Shown piece by piece: positions 34,993 through 42,899 of a stretch of 64,000 bases of DNA. The translations under genes were made by a program, and so were the position numbers. The first letter of the stretch is position 1; each line of letters opens with the position of its first letter. The stretch is from Nonomuraea jiangxiensis. Lineage in GTDB: Bacteria; Actinomycetota; Actinomycetes; Streptosporangiales; Streptosporangiaceae. The stretch spans positions 118,022 to 182,021 of the forward strand of contig NZ_FNDJ01000022.1 in NCBI RefSeq assembly GCF_900099965.1, in the 5' to 3' direction. A model generated the notes under the pieces. That model did no database searches and was not told the origin of the DNA. It saw nothing but the letters and a program-made list of their open reading frames with translations.

Positions 34993-35071
34993 CCGTTGCG
35001 ACCAGCGCCGCAACTATGACGCCCTCGAAGATCATAAAGGTCCTCCCCCCGGGTTCAAGGGAGAGGGCGTT

Positions 35072-35533
35072 CTACCTGCGGAGGATCGGGGATTTGAACC
35101 CCGGATGAGCGGTAAACCCAAACCGCATTTGTAACTCGGCAGGAGGCAGCGACCGCCACACGTGAGATAACCGAAGAGGTGGCCATGTTCGGAGGAGGTA
35201 GCTGAGATCAGCAGCCAAGCGGGTCAGCTCCTCCCCGGCTTCGAGGACGAAGACGGACCTGGCGGACCAAGCCGTGTCATCCAAGTCGAGTCCGGGAGCC
35301 CGCAAAGTCACACCCAGCGACACATGACCGCGCCCATCATGCCGAGCATCAAGCGCAAGCTCGCGCTCCAAGGATGTCCAGGTGCGGACACCGTTCCACC
35401 CTCGCCACTCGACTACGAGCCCCTCCATGAAGCCGGACAGGGTGCAAACCGGGTTGGCATAGAGTCCATCAATCTTGGCGACCGTCGACGCGGTCAAACC
35501 GTCGTCATGCAGTTCCGTCGCGACGGTGTACAC
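35072..35533 (-). CDS. DUF6228-like (immunity-type) protein running into att DNA
   Basis: 153 residues as drawn from GTG 35533. The core (GFMEGLVVEWRGWNGVRTW, ERELALDARHDGRGHVSLGVTL, LEAGEELTRLAADLSYLL) fits DUF6228, a family often found among immunity proteins. The frame is open further upstream for about 25 codons (ending DPYGDGYVYTV) without a start codon before a stop, so the true N-terminus may be lost. The last 18 residues are encoded by the att repeat and are not native. Probably an immunity relic. Confidence 0.6.
   Translation of the reverse strand: MYTVATELHDDGLTASTVAKIDGLYANPVCTLSGFMEGLVVEWRGWNGVRTWTSLERELALDARHDGRGHVSLGVTLRAPGLDLDDTAWSARSVFVLEAGEELTRLAADLSYLLRTWPPLRLSHVWRSLPPAELQMRFGFTAHPGFKSPILRR
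35077..35129. repeat. att copy A (tRNA-Ser 3' half, diverged)
   Basis: 53 bp matching 52 of 53 positions of the tRNA-Ser(GCT) 3' half at 52310-52362; the one change is A at 35107. It lacks the 5' half of the tRNA. It marks the end of the third stratum and the beginning of the second. Confidence 0.85.
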
Positions 35534-35824
35534 GTAGCCATCACCATATGGATCCTGTGGAGGATGGACGACCCACCGCCCTCCGCCTGGGGTGTGCAGG
35601 ACGAATGTTCACTCATGATGGCTCTCAGTATGCACATTCCTCGAACCGCAACCGGCAGGCGCAAACCGAGAGTGCCGGCTTAGAAGTGGACGGCGATTAT
35701 TGGCTTTCACGGCGCTCTGACCTGGTGCTTCGAGTGCCGTCTCGTCCCTGCCGAGGGCAGGCGTTCCACGTATAGTTCGGATCTTGATAGCGCTTCCGGG
35801 AAAAGGGCTGGGACACTGTGTGAC

Positions 35825-36145
35825 ATGAGCAAGACCAAGCGCCCGCTCGCACGTGAGCTGTTCCCCAATCTCATTACGGAGCTCGTCGCGTGTCTGAGAG
35901 AAGAAGGGGAGGAGAATCTCGCCGTCTCCGCCTGGGACATCCGATTTTACGAGGAGTGCGGATGCGGTGATGACTTCTGCCAGAGCTTCTATACGGCCGA
36001 GCGTCCGGATGGAGCGTACGGTCCCGGGCACAGATGCGTGCCGCTGATTCCATCCAAAGGCGATCTGATCCTTGACGTCGTTGAGGGGCGGATCATGTTC
36101 GTGGAGGTCTTGTATTACCCGAAGCTGTCACGCTCGGCAAGTTGA
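35825..36145 (+). CDS. Hypothetical protein with a Cys cluster
   Basis: 106 residues, ATG 35825. Four Cys: one near residue 23, then ECGCGDDFC (three in nine residues), and a further Cys before VPL. The fold is unclear; sequence YEECGCGDDFCQSFYTAERP suggests a small metal-binding or beta-strand protein like those beside polymorphic toxin loci. The flanks are immunity-like genes on the opposite strand. GC is lower than average. Confidence 0.6.
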   Translation: MSKTKRPLARELFPNLITELVACLREEGEENLAVSAWDIRFYEECGCGDDFCQSFYTAERPDGAYGPGHRCVPLIPSKGDLILDVVEGRIMFVEVLYYPKLSRSAS

Positions 36146-36299
36146 GGCCATCAGCTCGGGAAGTCTTTCCGGATCTTGCCGCTGAGCTCAGAAAACCGTG
36201 ACCTACTGGGGAGCCGGTGAAGCGCTTGTGATTCCCCCTGGCTCCCGCTTGATCGCCCTACGATCGGGAACGCAATAGGCATGCGCGCCCACTGGCGAC

Positions 36300-36318
36300 G
36301 GTTTTACAGCGCGTGACC
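36300..36318 (+). repeat. Short dispersed motif, copy 2
   Basis: GGTTTTACAGCGCGTGACC, two differences from the copy at 22343-22361 and followed by a similar TCTACCTAGG block. Located between two genes on opposite strands. Confidence 0.35.
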
Positions 36319-36409
36319 GTTGTTGTCTCTACCTAGGTCTTGACCTGCGACGCCGCCTCGTCGGTTCACCTTAAACAGGATCGTTGCACGTATGTTGTAC
36401 GACTCGGTT

Positions 36410-36976
36410 TTAGATGACCGACGGCCGGTGAGGATCGATGTAGTCGATCTCCTTCTCATCGAAGAGCGATTCCAACGCTTCCAGGCCAACGTTCATGAGT
36501 AGGTCGCGTTCAGCCGCGGTGATCGGCAGAAGCCAGAGGATGCGAGTGTGGCCGCCATCCCACGCGCAGACTTCGAAGTCCGGACCGAAGGGGTAAGGAA
36601 GGCTGATCAGGTACCGGTCACACGCCGAGTCTGCAACCCACGGCCGGCCGATCGGGACGACATGGCTGTGGCCGAGGCGCTGATGAGGACCAGCGTGGTA
36701 GTAGGCGACCATGGTCATCGACTCGAGGTGCTGCCAGTCGTCGGTCTGTGCGGTGAGGACAAACTCCAAGCCGTGTCCGTCCGGCAATGTGATGTCAGCA
36801 CATCCTGAGCTCACGTAGGTCCAACCGCTGAACCTTGGCCCCGGCCCAATACGGAAGATCCGGAAACCCGGGATCCGCTCCTCAACGGGGCCGGCGACCC
36901 CAGGTAGAGACGCGACCCGATGCCCCTGGAAGAAATTCTCCAGGTGACTCAGCATTGCGTCATCGGCCACAGCCAC
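36410..36976 (-). CDS. Suppressor-of-fused (SUFU)-like immunity protein
   Basis: 188 residues from GTG 36976. GPGPRFSGWTYVSSGCADI, GHGLEFVLTAQTDDWQHLESMTMVAYYHA, and HVVPIGRPWVADSACDRYLISLPYPFGPDFEVC form the bacterial SUFU domain, followed by ILWLLPITAAERDLLMNVGLEALESLFDE. Bacterial SUFU proteins are known as immunity proteins against many polymorphic toxins. No toxin gene is left nearby. Directly upstream, on its 5' side, lies one copy of the 305-bp structured repeat (37023-37327). Confidence 0.85.
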   Translation of the reverse strand: MAVADDAMLSHLENFFQGHRVASLPGVAGPVEERIPGFRIFRIGPGPRFSGWTYVSSGCADITLPDGHGLEFVLTAQTDDWQHLESMTMVAYYHAGPHQRLGHSHVVPIGRPWVADSACDRYLISLPYPFGPDFEVCAWDGGHTRILWLLPITAAERDLLMNVGLEALESLFDEKEIDYIDPHRPSVI

Positions 36977-37022
36977 ATCATTCCTCTCAGTGCGTAGTCG
37001 CTCTCACCAGCCCAACGACGGA

Positions 37023-37327
37023 GATCAGCCACGTTCTCCGGTGAGCCATGGTGAGCAACGAACCCTGGGTTGTCGATCGCCCCCAAGCACGTACGCCGGC
37101 CGGCCACGTCGTGGCGATCGTAAGGGCTGTATCTGTGCGGCGGCGCGGCAACCCAACCGAAGGGGTCGGTTGGTACGGCGCGACTGGCGAGCGGTGCCCG
37201 GCCCGGTGTCCCGCCGCCGTCCGGGACCGGCCCCCAGGCCGCACGCCTGGACGGCGGGCGGGCGGAGGGCCGGGGGTACAGCGCCGCGCCGCGCCGCCGC
37301 TTGATACCTGAGCGCAATTCGGCAAAG
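37023..37327. repeat. 305-bp structured repeat, copy 1
   Basis: Closely similar, with small gaps, to 39772-40078. It contains a long hairpin: outer stem CCCGGCCC (37197-37204) with GGGCCGGG (37267-37274) and inner 12-bp stem 37214-37225 with 37246-37257; one inner pair is G-T here where copy 2 has G-C. It sits immediately 5' of the SUFU-like gene. No protein is convincing in it. Confidence 0.8.
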
Positions 37328-37469
37328 TTTCCCTGCCCTCTGCTCGACTTACCTCCACACCGCTCGACTTTGCCGGGCTGCGAAGGCATCGGCGCCCCTT
37401 CTCACCCAACAGCAGCTGCACCAACAAACACTGCCCTCAGGAGAACCTGGTTGTCTGAGCCTGGGTTCG

Positions 37470-38083
37470 ACGCACGCCGAGCACATCTTGAGCGAGACGT
37501 GGCCAGGTCCAAGAGGAACGGCGCCCGCTGGTCAGTGGCGCTCGCACTCGGGCCGAATTGCAAGCCGGGCTGCAGCCGGTCCGGCCATGTCTGCTACAGG
37601 CGGCCCTGCCTCAAGGACTGCACCGGCCACGCGGACAAGTGCCGAAAGCGCACCGGCGGCGGCCCGGTCTTCGGCCAGCGCAAGGGCAAGAGCAAGCTCA
37701 CTCTCCAATGCCCGCCCGAACTCCTCGCCCAGCTCAAGGCACACCGCGAGAGGCAGGGCTCCGAGCTGGAGAAGGCCAGAGACCGATGGGAAGATCACGA
37801 TATGGTGTGCGCCACCAAGTACGGCACTCCCATCGAGCGCACCGAGGACTGGAAGGTCTGGAAGGCCATCCTCAAGCAGGCCGCCGTCAGAGACGTTCGA
37901 GTACACGACGCTCGGCACACCGCCGCGACGCTCCTCATAGAGCAGGGCGTGAACATCCGCGTCGTGCAGCAGGTCCTCGGCCACACCCGAGTGACGACCA
38001 CCGAGCGCTACGCCCACGTATCCACACCCCTGATGCGCGACGCCGGGGAACGGCTCGCCTCCGCTCGCTGGGGAAATCCGTAG
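37470..38083 (+). pseudogene. Integrase with internal deletion (second stratum)
   Basis: From about 37500 the frame reads SKRNGARWSVALALG, then jumps directly to CKPGC...RRPCLKDCTGHADKC, skipping the roughly 60 residues that hold the first catalytic Arg. The rest, including HDARHTAATLLIEQ and the LGHTRVTTTERYAHV end, is intact to TAG 38083. The N-terminal half is missing. It keeps part of the Cys-rich insertion seen in the copy at 50871-52221. A hairpin and att copy B follow, as in the youngest element. Confidence 0.85.
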
Positions 38084-38128
38084 GCGTTGCAACTAGCACT
38101 GCAACTATGACGCCCTTGAAGATCAAAA

Positions 38129-38157
38129 GGCCCTTCCCTCAGACTCGGGGAAGGGCC
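38129..38157 (-). terminator. Element-borne copy of the tRNA-Ser terminator
   Basis: GGCCCTTCCC (38129-38138) pairs with GGGAAGGGCC (38148-38157), 10 bp, followed on the minus strand by TTTT. It corresponds to the hairpin at 52272-52301, one base pair shorter. It lies between the integrase and the att copy. Confidence 0.7.
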
Positions 38158-38160
38158 CTC

Positions 38161-38223
38161 TCACGTGCGGAGGATCGGGGATTTGAACCCCGGATGGGCG
38201 GTAAACCCAAACCGCATTAGCAG
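38161..38223. repeat. att copy B (left end of the youngest element)
   Basis: 63 bp identical to 52304-52366, covering the tRNA-Ser(GCT) 3' end from the anticodon loop through the acceptor stem. The match ends inside the anticodon loop, which is typical of strand-exchange sites of tRNA-targeting tyrosine integrases. The 5' half of the tRNA is absent. Confidence 0.92.
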
Positions 38224-38525
38224 CTAGGAGGCCTGTCGTTCCAGGACGTTCAACGTGGACCGATGTGGTCTGACGGTCACCCTGGAACGAGCTGGTACGG
38301 CGTGGAACTGCAACCCAAACTGCAACCCATGACGATCTTTGTCCGGACAGCGAGAAATCGCCTCCTGATCATCCGTCTGCCGTTGACCGGCCCTGGTCTG
38401 CTCACCTCGTCCCCCAGCCGATGGCGAGTGGGATGAACAGGCGCCGCCTCAACCACTGACGCCTTGTTCAAGTGGGCACCTTTGCCCGCATCCGGGGTCG
38501 GAGTGCCTCCCTAGTGTTCTGCTGC

Positions 38526-38837
38526 TTATGGCGACGTGGCGGATGTGTGTCGCCAGACGTATCGGACACTTCGCCTCGGCCACTGACCACTAAACGGGGT
38601 CTTCCTGATCATCCCGGAGTTGAGTCCCCGATGGGGGCTGTCGTCGGGGCGTTGCTCAACAATGGCCATCGCGACGGCGGCAATCATGAACCCCACGCCG
38701 GCAATTGCGAAGATCTGCATTACCTCACGGATCGGCTGTGTTGGGGACCCGCCCTCTATCGCGCCGCATGATCTGAAAGCCGCCAGCAGGAGGAAGACAG
38801 TTCCTAGCACCAGGAAGGTCCGACGGCCGGTCATCAT
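38526..38837 (-). CDS. Small two-helix membrane protein
   Basis: 103 residues from ATG 38837. Two hydrophobic segments (RTFLVLGTVFLLLAAF and IFAIAGVGFMIAAVAMAIV) separated by a short polar loop, then a basic tail. Family not recognised; the frame is open to 38948. It is the first gene inside the youngest element and could be an accessory or entry-exclusion-like protein, but nothing proves this. Confidence 0.45.
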   Translation of the reverse strand: MMTGRRTFLVLGTVFLLLAAFRSCGAIEGGSPTQPIREVMQIFAIAGVGFMIAAVAMAIVEQRPDDSPHRGLNSGMIRKTPFSGQWPRRSVRYVWRHTSATSP

Positions 38838-39077
38838 GAGAGCCGATGGTACTGCAAAGACAGGGCCAACCTGGGCCTTTTGGTGGGCGGAGCCTAAGTA
38901 GGATGCCTGACTTCCTGCTTGCAAATCGGTCTGATCTTCGAGTATCACGGCCTCGACCTGGGCGACCGGCAGTCCGCCAGTGACCGTGACTGACCTCTGT
39001 TGGCCGCCCTTAATGGCACGCTAATGGCACGGCGATCACGTGTGTGGTCACGGGGTCTGTTCTGCCGGACCTCTGTT

Positions 39078-39689
39078 CTACGGTGTGCGGTCACCATATT
39101 TTTCGATGATCGAACTGAGCGAGCGTGAGCCTGCCGGCGTCTCCTGCACCGGTGGATGTGGTGAGGTGACGCCAGTGTGTACGGATCGCATCCATTCGTC
39201 GTCGACCACAGCCTGGCATAGCGCTTCGGCGGTGATGAGCGTGGCGAGACCATAACTGTTCTCCCAGGTCTCCCGACCCGCTGGGCTGGCAGCGATCCAT
39301 CGCTCGACACTGGCGAGATCAGGAACTGGATACCAGTCCCATTCACTCATGTCGAACTTGACCACCAGGCCGCTTTCCGTCCAATACGAGACCAACGCTG
39401 GGGCTTCATCGATCCATACAGCGCTCAGGCAGGGGCCATACTGCGCCAGAATGGGAAGAGCTCCCTCGGTGACGGAATCGACGCGGTAGTCCATGATGAC
39501 GGTGCCGTTGCCGAGGCGCCCGATGAGCATGTCGATGTCGTCTGCGAGCAAGCGTGCCGGCTGAGTGCTCTCGGGTGAGATGTCGTACGCCGCCAGGACG
39601 TCGTCAATCTTGGTGGCGGAACACCATGTCAAGTCGACGACCAGCTGGGTTCGCAGGCGAAACCACTCTTTGTAGGTTGAGTCGATCAT
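39078..39689 (-). CDS. Hypothetical protein, DUF6461-like
   Basis: 203 residues. The pattern TWCSATKIDDVLAAYDISPE at the start, LGNGTVIMDYRVDS in the middle and the later VVKFDMSEWDWYP resemble DUF6461, an actinobacterial family often found beside toxin or immunity genes; I hold this at moderate confidence. Its 5' side adjoins a second copy of the 305-bp repeat, the same arrangement as for the SUFU-like gene at 36410-36976. Confidence 0.6.
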   Translation of the reverse strand: MIDSTYKEWFRLRTQLVVDLTWCSATKIDDVLAAYDISPESTQPARLLADDIDMLIGRLGNGTVIMDYRVDSVTEGALPILAQYGPCLSAVWIDEAPALVSYWTESGLVVKFDMSEWDWYPVPDLASVERWIAASPAGRETWENSYGLATLITAEALCQAVVDDEWMRSVHTGVTSPHPPVQETPAGSRSLSSIIEKYGDRTP

Positions 39690-39771
39690 GAACGTTTCCT
39701 TTCAGCTGACACCGCCATGGGCCACGCTCAATGATCTTTGCGCATCCGAGTGCCGTCCGCCGCCGAACCGC

Positions 39772-40078
39772 GATCAGCCACGTTGTTCGGTGAGCCAGGG
39801 TGAGGAACGAACCCTGGATCGTCGATCGCCCCCAAGCACATACGGTGGCCGGCCATGCAGTGGCGATCGTAGGGCTGCATCTGTGCGGCGGCGTGGCAAC
39901 CCCGGTCGGTGCGTTCGGTCTGTACGGCGCGGCGGGCGTGCGGTGCCCGGCCCGGTGTGCCGCCGCCGTCCGGGACCGGCCCCCAGGCCGCACGCCCGGA
40001 CGGCGGGCGGGCGGAGGGCCGGGGTACGGCGGCGCGCCGCGCCGCCGCCTTGATCCCTATGAGATCAATTCGGCAAAG
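39772..40078. repeat. 305-bp structured repeat, copy 2
   Basis: Copy of 37023-37327. The inner hairpin is perfect here (CCGCCGTCCGGG at 39963-39974 with its complement at 39995-40006, 20-nt loop) and the outer stem pairs 39946-39953 with 40016-40023. It lies between a minus-strand hypothetical gene and the plus-strand ATPase gene. About 310 bp of AT-richer, apparently non-coding DNA follow before the ATPase. Confidence 0.8.
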
Positions 40079-40390
40079 GTCGACGCGTTGATACGCGGCG
40101 ACACAGGCGAGGTTCTCAGAGACCGTCCGCCTTCGGGCACGAGCGTGGAGTCGAGAGCCAAGCGATCTACACCCGCTCCTAGATCGAACTCCATTGGATC
40201 GGTCCACCAAATTGGGTTGGCACGATAGACCTTAAAGACGATTCGGATACTTAATGTCTAGTTATCCCGATTCTCGATGCGCATGATGGGATGGATCGAG
40301 CCGCGGCGAGTCGCACCCTTGCCGCAACACTTCCGCAAAACTTGCTACAATGTCCCCTCTTTGCTAGACCTGGCCTCAGAGGTGTCAATC

Positions 40391-42043
40391 ATGTCAAAAA
40401 ACGTCGCAGCACAGATTAGCGATGAGCTGGTTGGTCCCATCAAGAAGGTATTGAGCGCTGCCTATCGCACCACCGAAGGAACGGACCAGGCAGTGATAGA
40501 CCGATTCATTGAGCCTCGCGTCGGGTTGCTCGATCAACTTATGTCAGGAGCTAATCACCTTATTGAAGGTCGCCGAGGGACAGGCAAGAGCACTGTTCTG
40601 CAAGTACTCAGGCAGCGTGCACTGGATGCAAGCATTCCGGTAGCTTTTGTTGATATGGAAAAGCACAAGCATAGGAACTATCCCGATGTGCTCGTGGAAC
40701 TCTTGATCGATGTTCTCAACGAATTAAAGCCTGAGGTTCCATGGTGGGCCGTCATCGGGGAACGGCGGACGGTAAAAACCGAGTTCAATCGAGTCATCAG
40801 AGAACTTAACTTGATTCTCAGTGATCCTGAGTCAATCAATCGTGAGGTGAAACGTAGCGGCAATACCTCCAAAGGATTCAAAGCAACCGCGACAGCATCG
40901 GGTAATGGGGCAATCTCCGGCTCTGCATCAGCCAGCGGAGAAGCGGCACAGGAGTGGGCGGAGACGGGAACTCTTGCTTATACTAAAATACAGCGATTGC
41001 GCGATCTAGCACCTCGCCTAAGTAGAATGCTAAGTACGCTCGTCAAGGCAACACCCGCAGAGAAATCGATCATTTTTATTGACGACTTCTACTATATCAA
41101 CACCAACGATCAACCCCATGTTCTCGATTACCTGCATCAGGTATGTAAGGGTACTTCTGTCTGGATCAAGATATGCGGCGTTGGCAGCAGAATACGCCCT
41201 TACGCTGACGGTAACCCTCCAGTTGGAATGGAGCCGGGCAATGACGTCATCCGACTTAGTCTTGACGTCACACTCGAAAACTTCGTAACAGCCAAACGGT
41301 TCCTGGAGCAGGTAATGGAAGGAATACTTGCGCCGCTAAAATTGGACATTAACTCTATCCTCACAAGTGGAGCCCGCGATAGAATCATTCTGGCGAGTGG
41401 CGGAGCAGTGGCGCGGGATTATATCAATCTCGTGGACGACGCGTTGGATATTGCTCTCCAAGAGGCAATACAGGGCAGTCCGCGAAAGACCCAAGGGGCA
41501 TCGAGTTTCCGCATTGGGACCGAAGATATTATGCAGGCGGCCAGTCGGCGGCTGGACAAAAAGGAAGAAGAAGACCTAGCCACCGATGCACATGAGAACT
41601 ACAGCGCCCTCAGGGTGCGCTGGAATCACATTCGAAAGTTCTCGCAAAGCCGAGACAATACTAAGTTCGTGCTTTTTAAGCAAGAAGACCTCGGGCAAAC
41701 TGCTTGGGGTGCCGAAGTCCAGCAACTACTTAATCTGCGGCTCCTTCACCGCATTGCCACCGCCGTCCCAAACACGTCCGGGTGGCGAGGAATAAAAACG
41801 GTAGTTGTCATGATTGATCTCGCCAATAGTGCTCGCCAGCGGCTCAATCAAGATGTCATTCCTTTCTGGACTAAACAAGCGGAAATGGATCGTCTGCGCC
41901 GCGCGGAATGGGTATATACCCCCGATTTCGATGCCGACGAGGCCGCCGAGTCTGATAGCCAGCCCAAGGAAAGAGAGGCGCCTGCTAGGCGTCAGCGTAC
42001 CTCCAAGCAAAGTCCTGGCCAATCGTCTCTTTTTGATGAATAG
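40391..42043 (+). CDS. Low-GC P-loop ATPase, candidate defence or cargo protein
   Basis: 550 residues from ATG 40391, chosen because GAGGTG lies 6 nt upstream. Walker A GRRGTGKST at residues 60-68, Walker B IIFIDDFYY near 228, and a sensor-like ICGVGSR near 262; the arrangement (an NTPase core and a C-terminal winged-helix-like part ending in a charged tail, SSLFDE) resembles ORC/CDC6-like or STAND-related ATPases. A Gly/Ser/Ala-rich insert (about residues 160-190) follows the first helix bundle. GC content is near 50%, far below neighbours, so it is recently acquired. A single-gene phage-defence role is plausible but unproven. Confidence 0.75.
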   Translation: MSKNVAAQISDELVGPIKKVLSAAYRTTEGTDQAVIDRFIEPRVGLLDQLMSGANHLIEGRRGTGKSTVLQVLRQRALDASIPVAFVDMEKHKHRNYPDVLVELLIDVLNELKPEVPWWAVIGERRTVKTEFNRVIRELNLILSDPESINREVKRSGNTSKGFKATATASGNGAISGSASASGEAAQEWAETGTLAYTKIQRLRDLAPRLSRMLSTLVKATPAEKSIIFIDDFYYINTNDQPHVLDYLHQVCKGTSVWIKICGVGSRIRPYADGNPPVGMEPGNDVIRLSLDVTLENFVTAKRFLEQVMEGILAPLKLDINSILTSGARDRIILASGGAVARDYINLVDDALDIALQEAIQGSPRKTQGASSFRIGTEDIMQAASRRLDKKEEEDLATDAHENYSALRVRWNHIRKFSQSRDNTKFVLFKQEDLGQTAWGAEVQQLLNLRLLHRIATAVPNTSGWRGIKTVVVMIDLANSARQRLNQDVIPFWTKQAEMDRLRRAEWVYTPDFDADEAAESDSQPKEREAPARRQRTSKQSPGQSSLFDE

Positions 42044-42335
42044 GTCGCGGTTGATATACGAGCCGCCCTCTCCCTTGGACGCGAGTGTTTATTTGCCTCG
42101 CTGAGGAATCCGCTAGCCGAGATCTGTGCGTATGCTTTCACTGGTCACAACCGGCCAGAGAGCCGCAGCGTGGCCAGTGACCGACCGACGCCCAGCAGAG
42201 GAACCGCAGGCGGCCTGCCTTTGATGATGCACATAAGGCCCACATACATGGGGCTCCGGCATAACACGATGTCGGTGTCTGAGCTCTCGGCTGGAAGCCA
42301 TGTACCCAGGATGTATAAGACGGTAGTTTCGCTGT

Positions 42336-42899
42336 GTGGCTGATGACGCTGAGCTGACGCGCTGGGTCGTGCATGGGGAACGGCTGATCTACGACAACCG
42401 GTGGATTCGGCTGGGGCTGGCCGATGTAGAGATCCCGGGCGGGGAGCGGTTCGAACATCACGTAGTTCATCTGGATCGGGCCGCGATCGCCGTCGTACTG
42501 GATGAGCAGGATCGGGTCTTGCTGATGTGGCGGCATCGGTTCGTGTTCGATCGGTGGGGGTGGGAGCTTCCCGGCGGGTTGGTCGAAGCCGGTGAGGATC
42601 CGATGGCGACCGCTATCCGGGAGGTGGAGGAGGAGACCGGGTATCGGCCGAAGAACGTCGAGCACCTGGTGAGCTATCAACCGATGGCCGGCATGGTGAA
42701 TGCAGAGCACATGCTGTTTGTGGGGCGCGGGGCCGAGCTGGTGGGCAAGCCCGAGGGTGAGGTGGAGGCCGACCGGCTTGAATGGGTCCCTATGAGCGAG
42801 ATCCCGGGCATGATTGCCCGCGGGGACATCTGGACGTCGGGAACCTTGATCGGGCTGCTTCAGGCTCAGGTGTGGCTCAACGGCCGAGGGCGCGGTTGA
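42336..42899 (+). CDS. NUDIX hydrolase, Pif-like candidate
   Basis: 187 residues with a full Nudix box near residue 80: GGLVEAGEDPMATAIREVEEETG. Fold and length resemble ADP-ribose pyrophosphatase-type enzymes. In pSAM2 the conjugal immunity factor Pif carries a Nudix motif, so the same role is possible here. The start is GTG 42336 with a TATAAG element about 18 nt upstream, so the message may be leaderless. The 3' end overlaps the convergent regulator by 23 bp. Confidence 0.85.
   Translation: MADDAELTRWVVHGERLIYDNRWIRLGLADVEIPGGERFEHHVVHLDRAAIAVVLDEQDRVLLMWRHRFVFDRWGWELPGGLVEAGEDPMATAIREVEEETGYRPKNVEHLVSYQPMAGMVNAEHMLFVGRGAELVGKPEGEVEADRLEWVPMSEIPGMIARGDIWTSGTLIGLLQAQVWLNGRGRG

Larger units (their letters stand above)
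35077..38223 (+). mobile_element. Second-stratum integrative element remnant
   Basis: Bounded by att copy A (35077-35129) and att copy B (38161-38223) and carrying a deleted integrase at its right end. It keeps only immunity-like cargo (35072-36976) and one structured repeat; transfer and replication genes are gone. Now about 3.1 kb. Confidence 0.7.

Noticed and set aside
36949..37389. Minus-strand frame over the 305-bp repeat as a toxin remnant
   Set aside because: Frames are open on both strands because of GC skew and the two copies do not show protein-like substitution patterns by eye; kept as a structured repeat instead.
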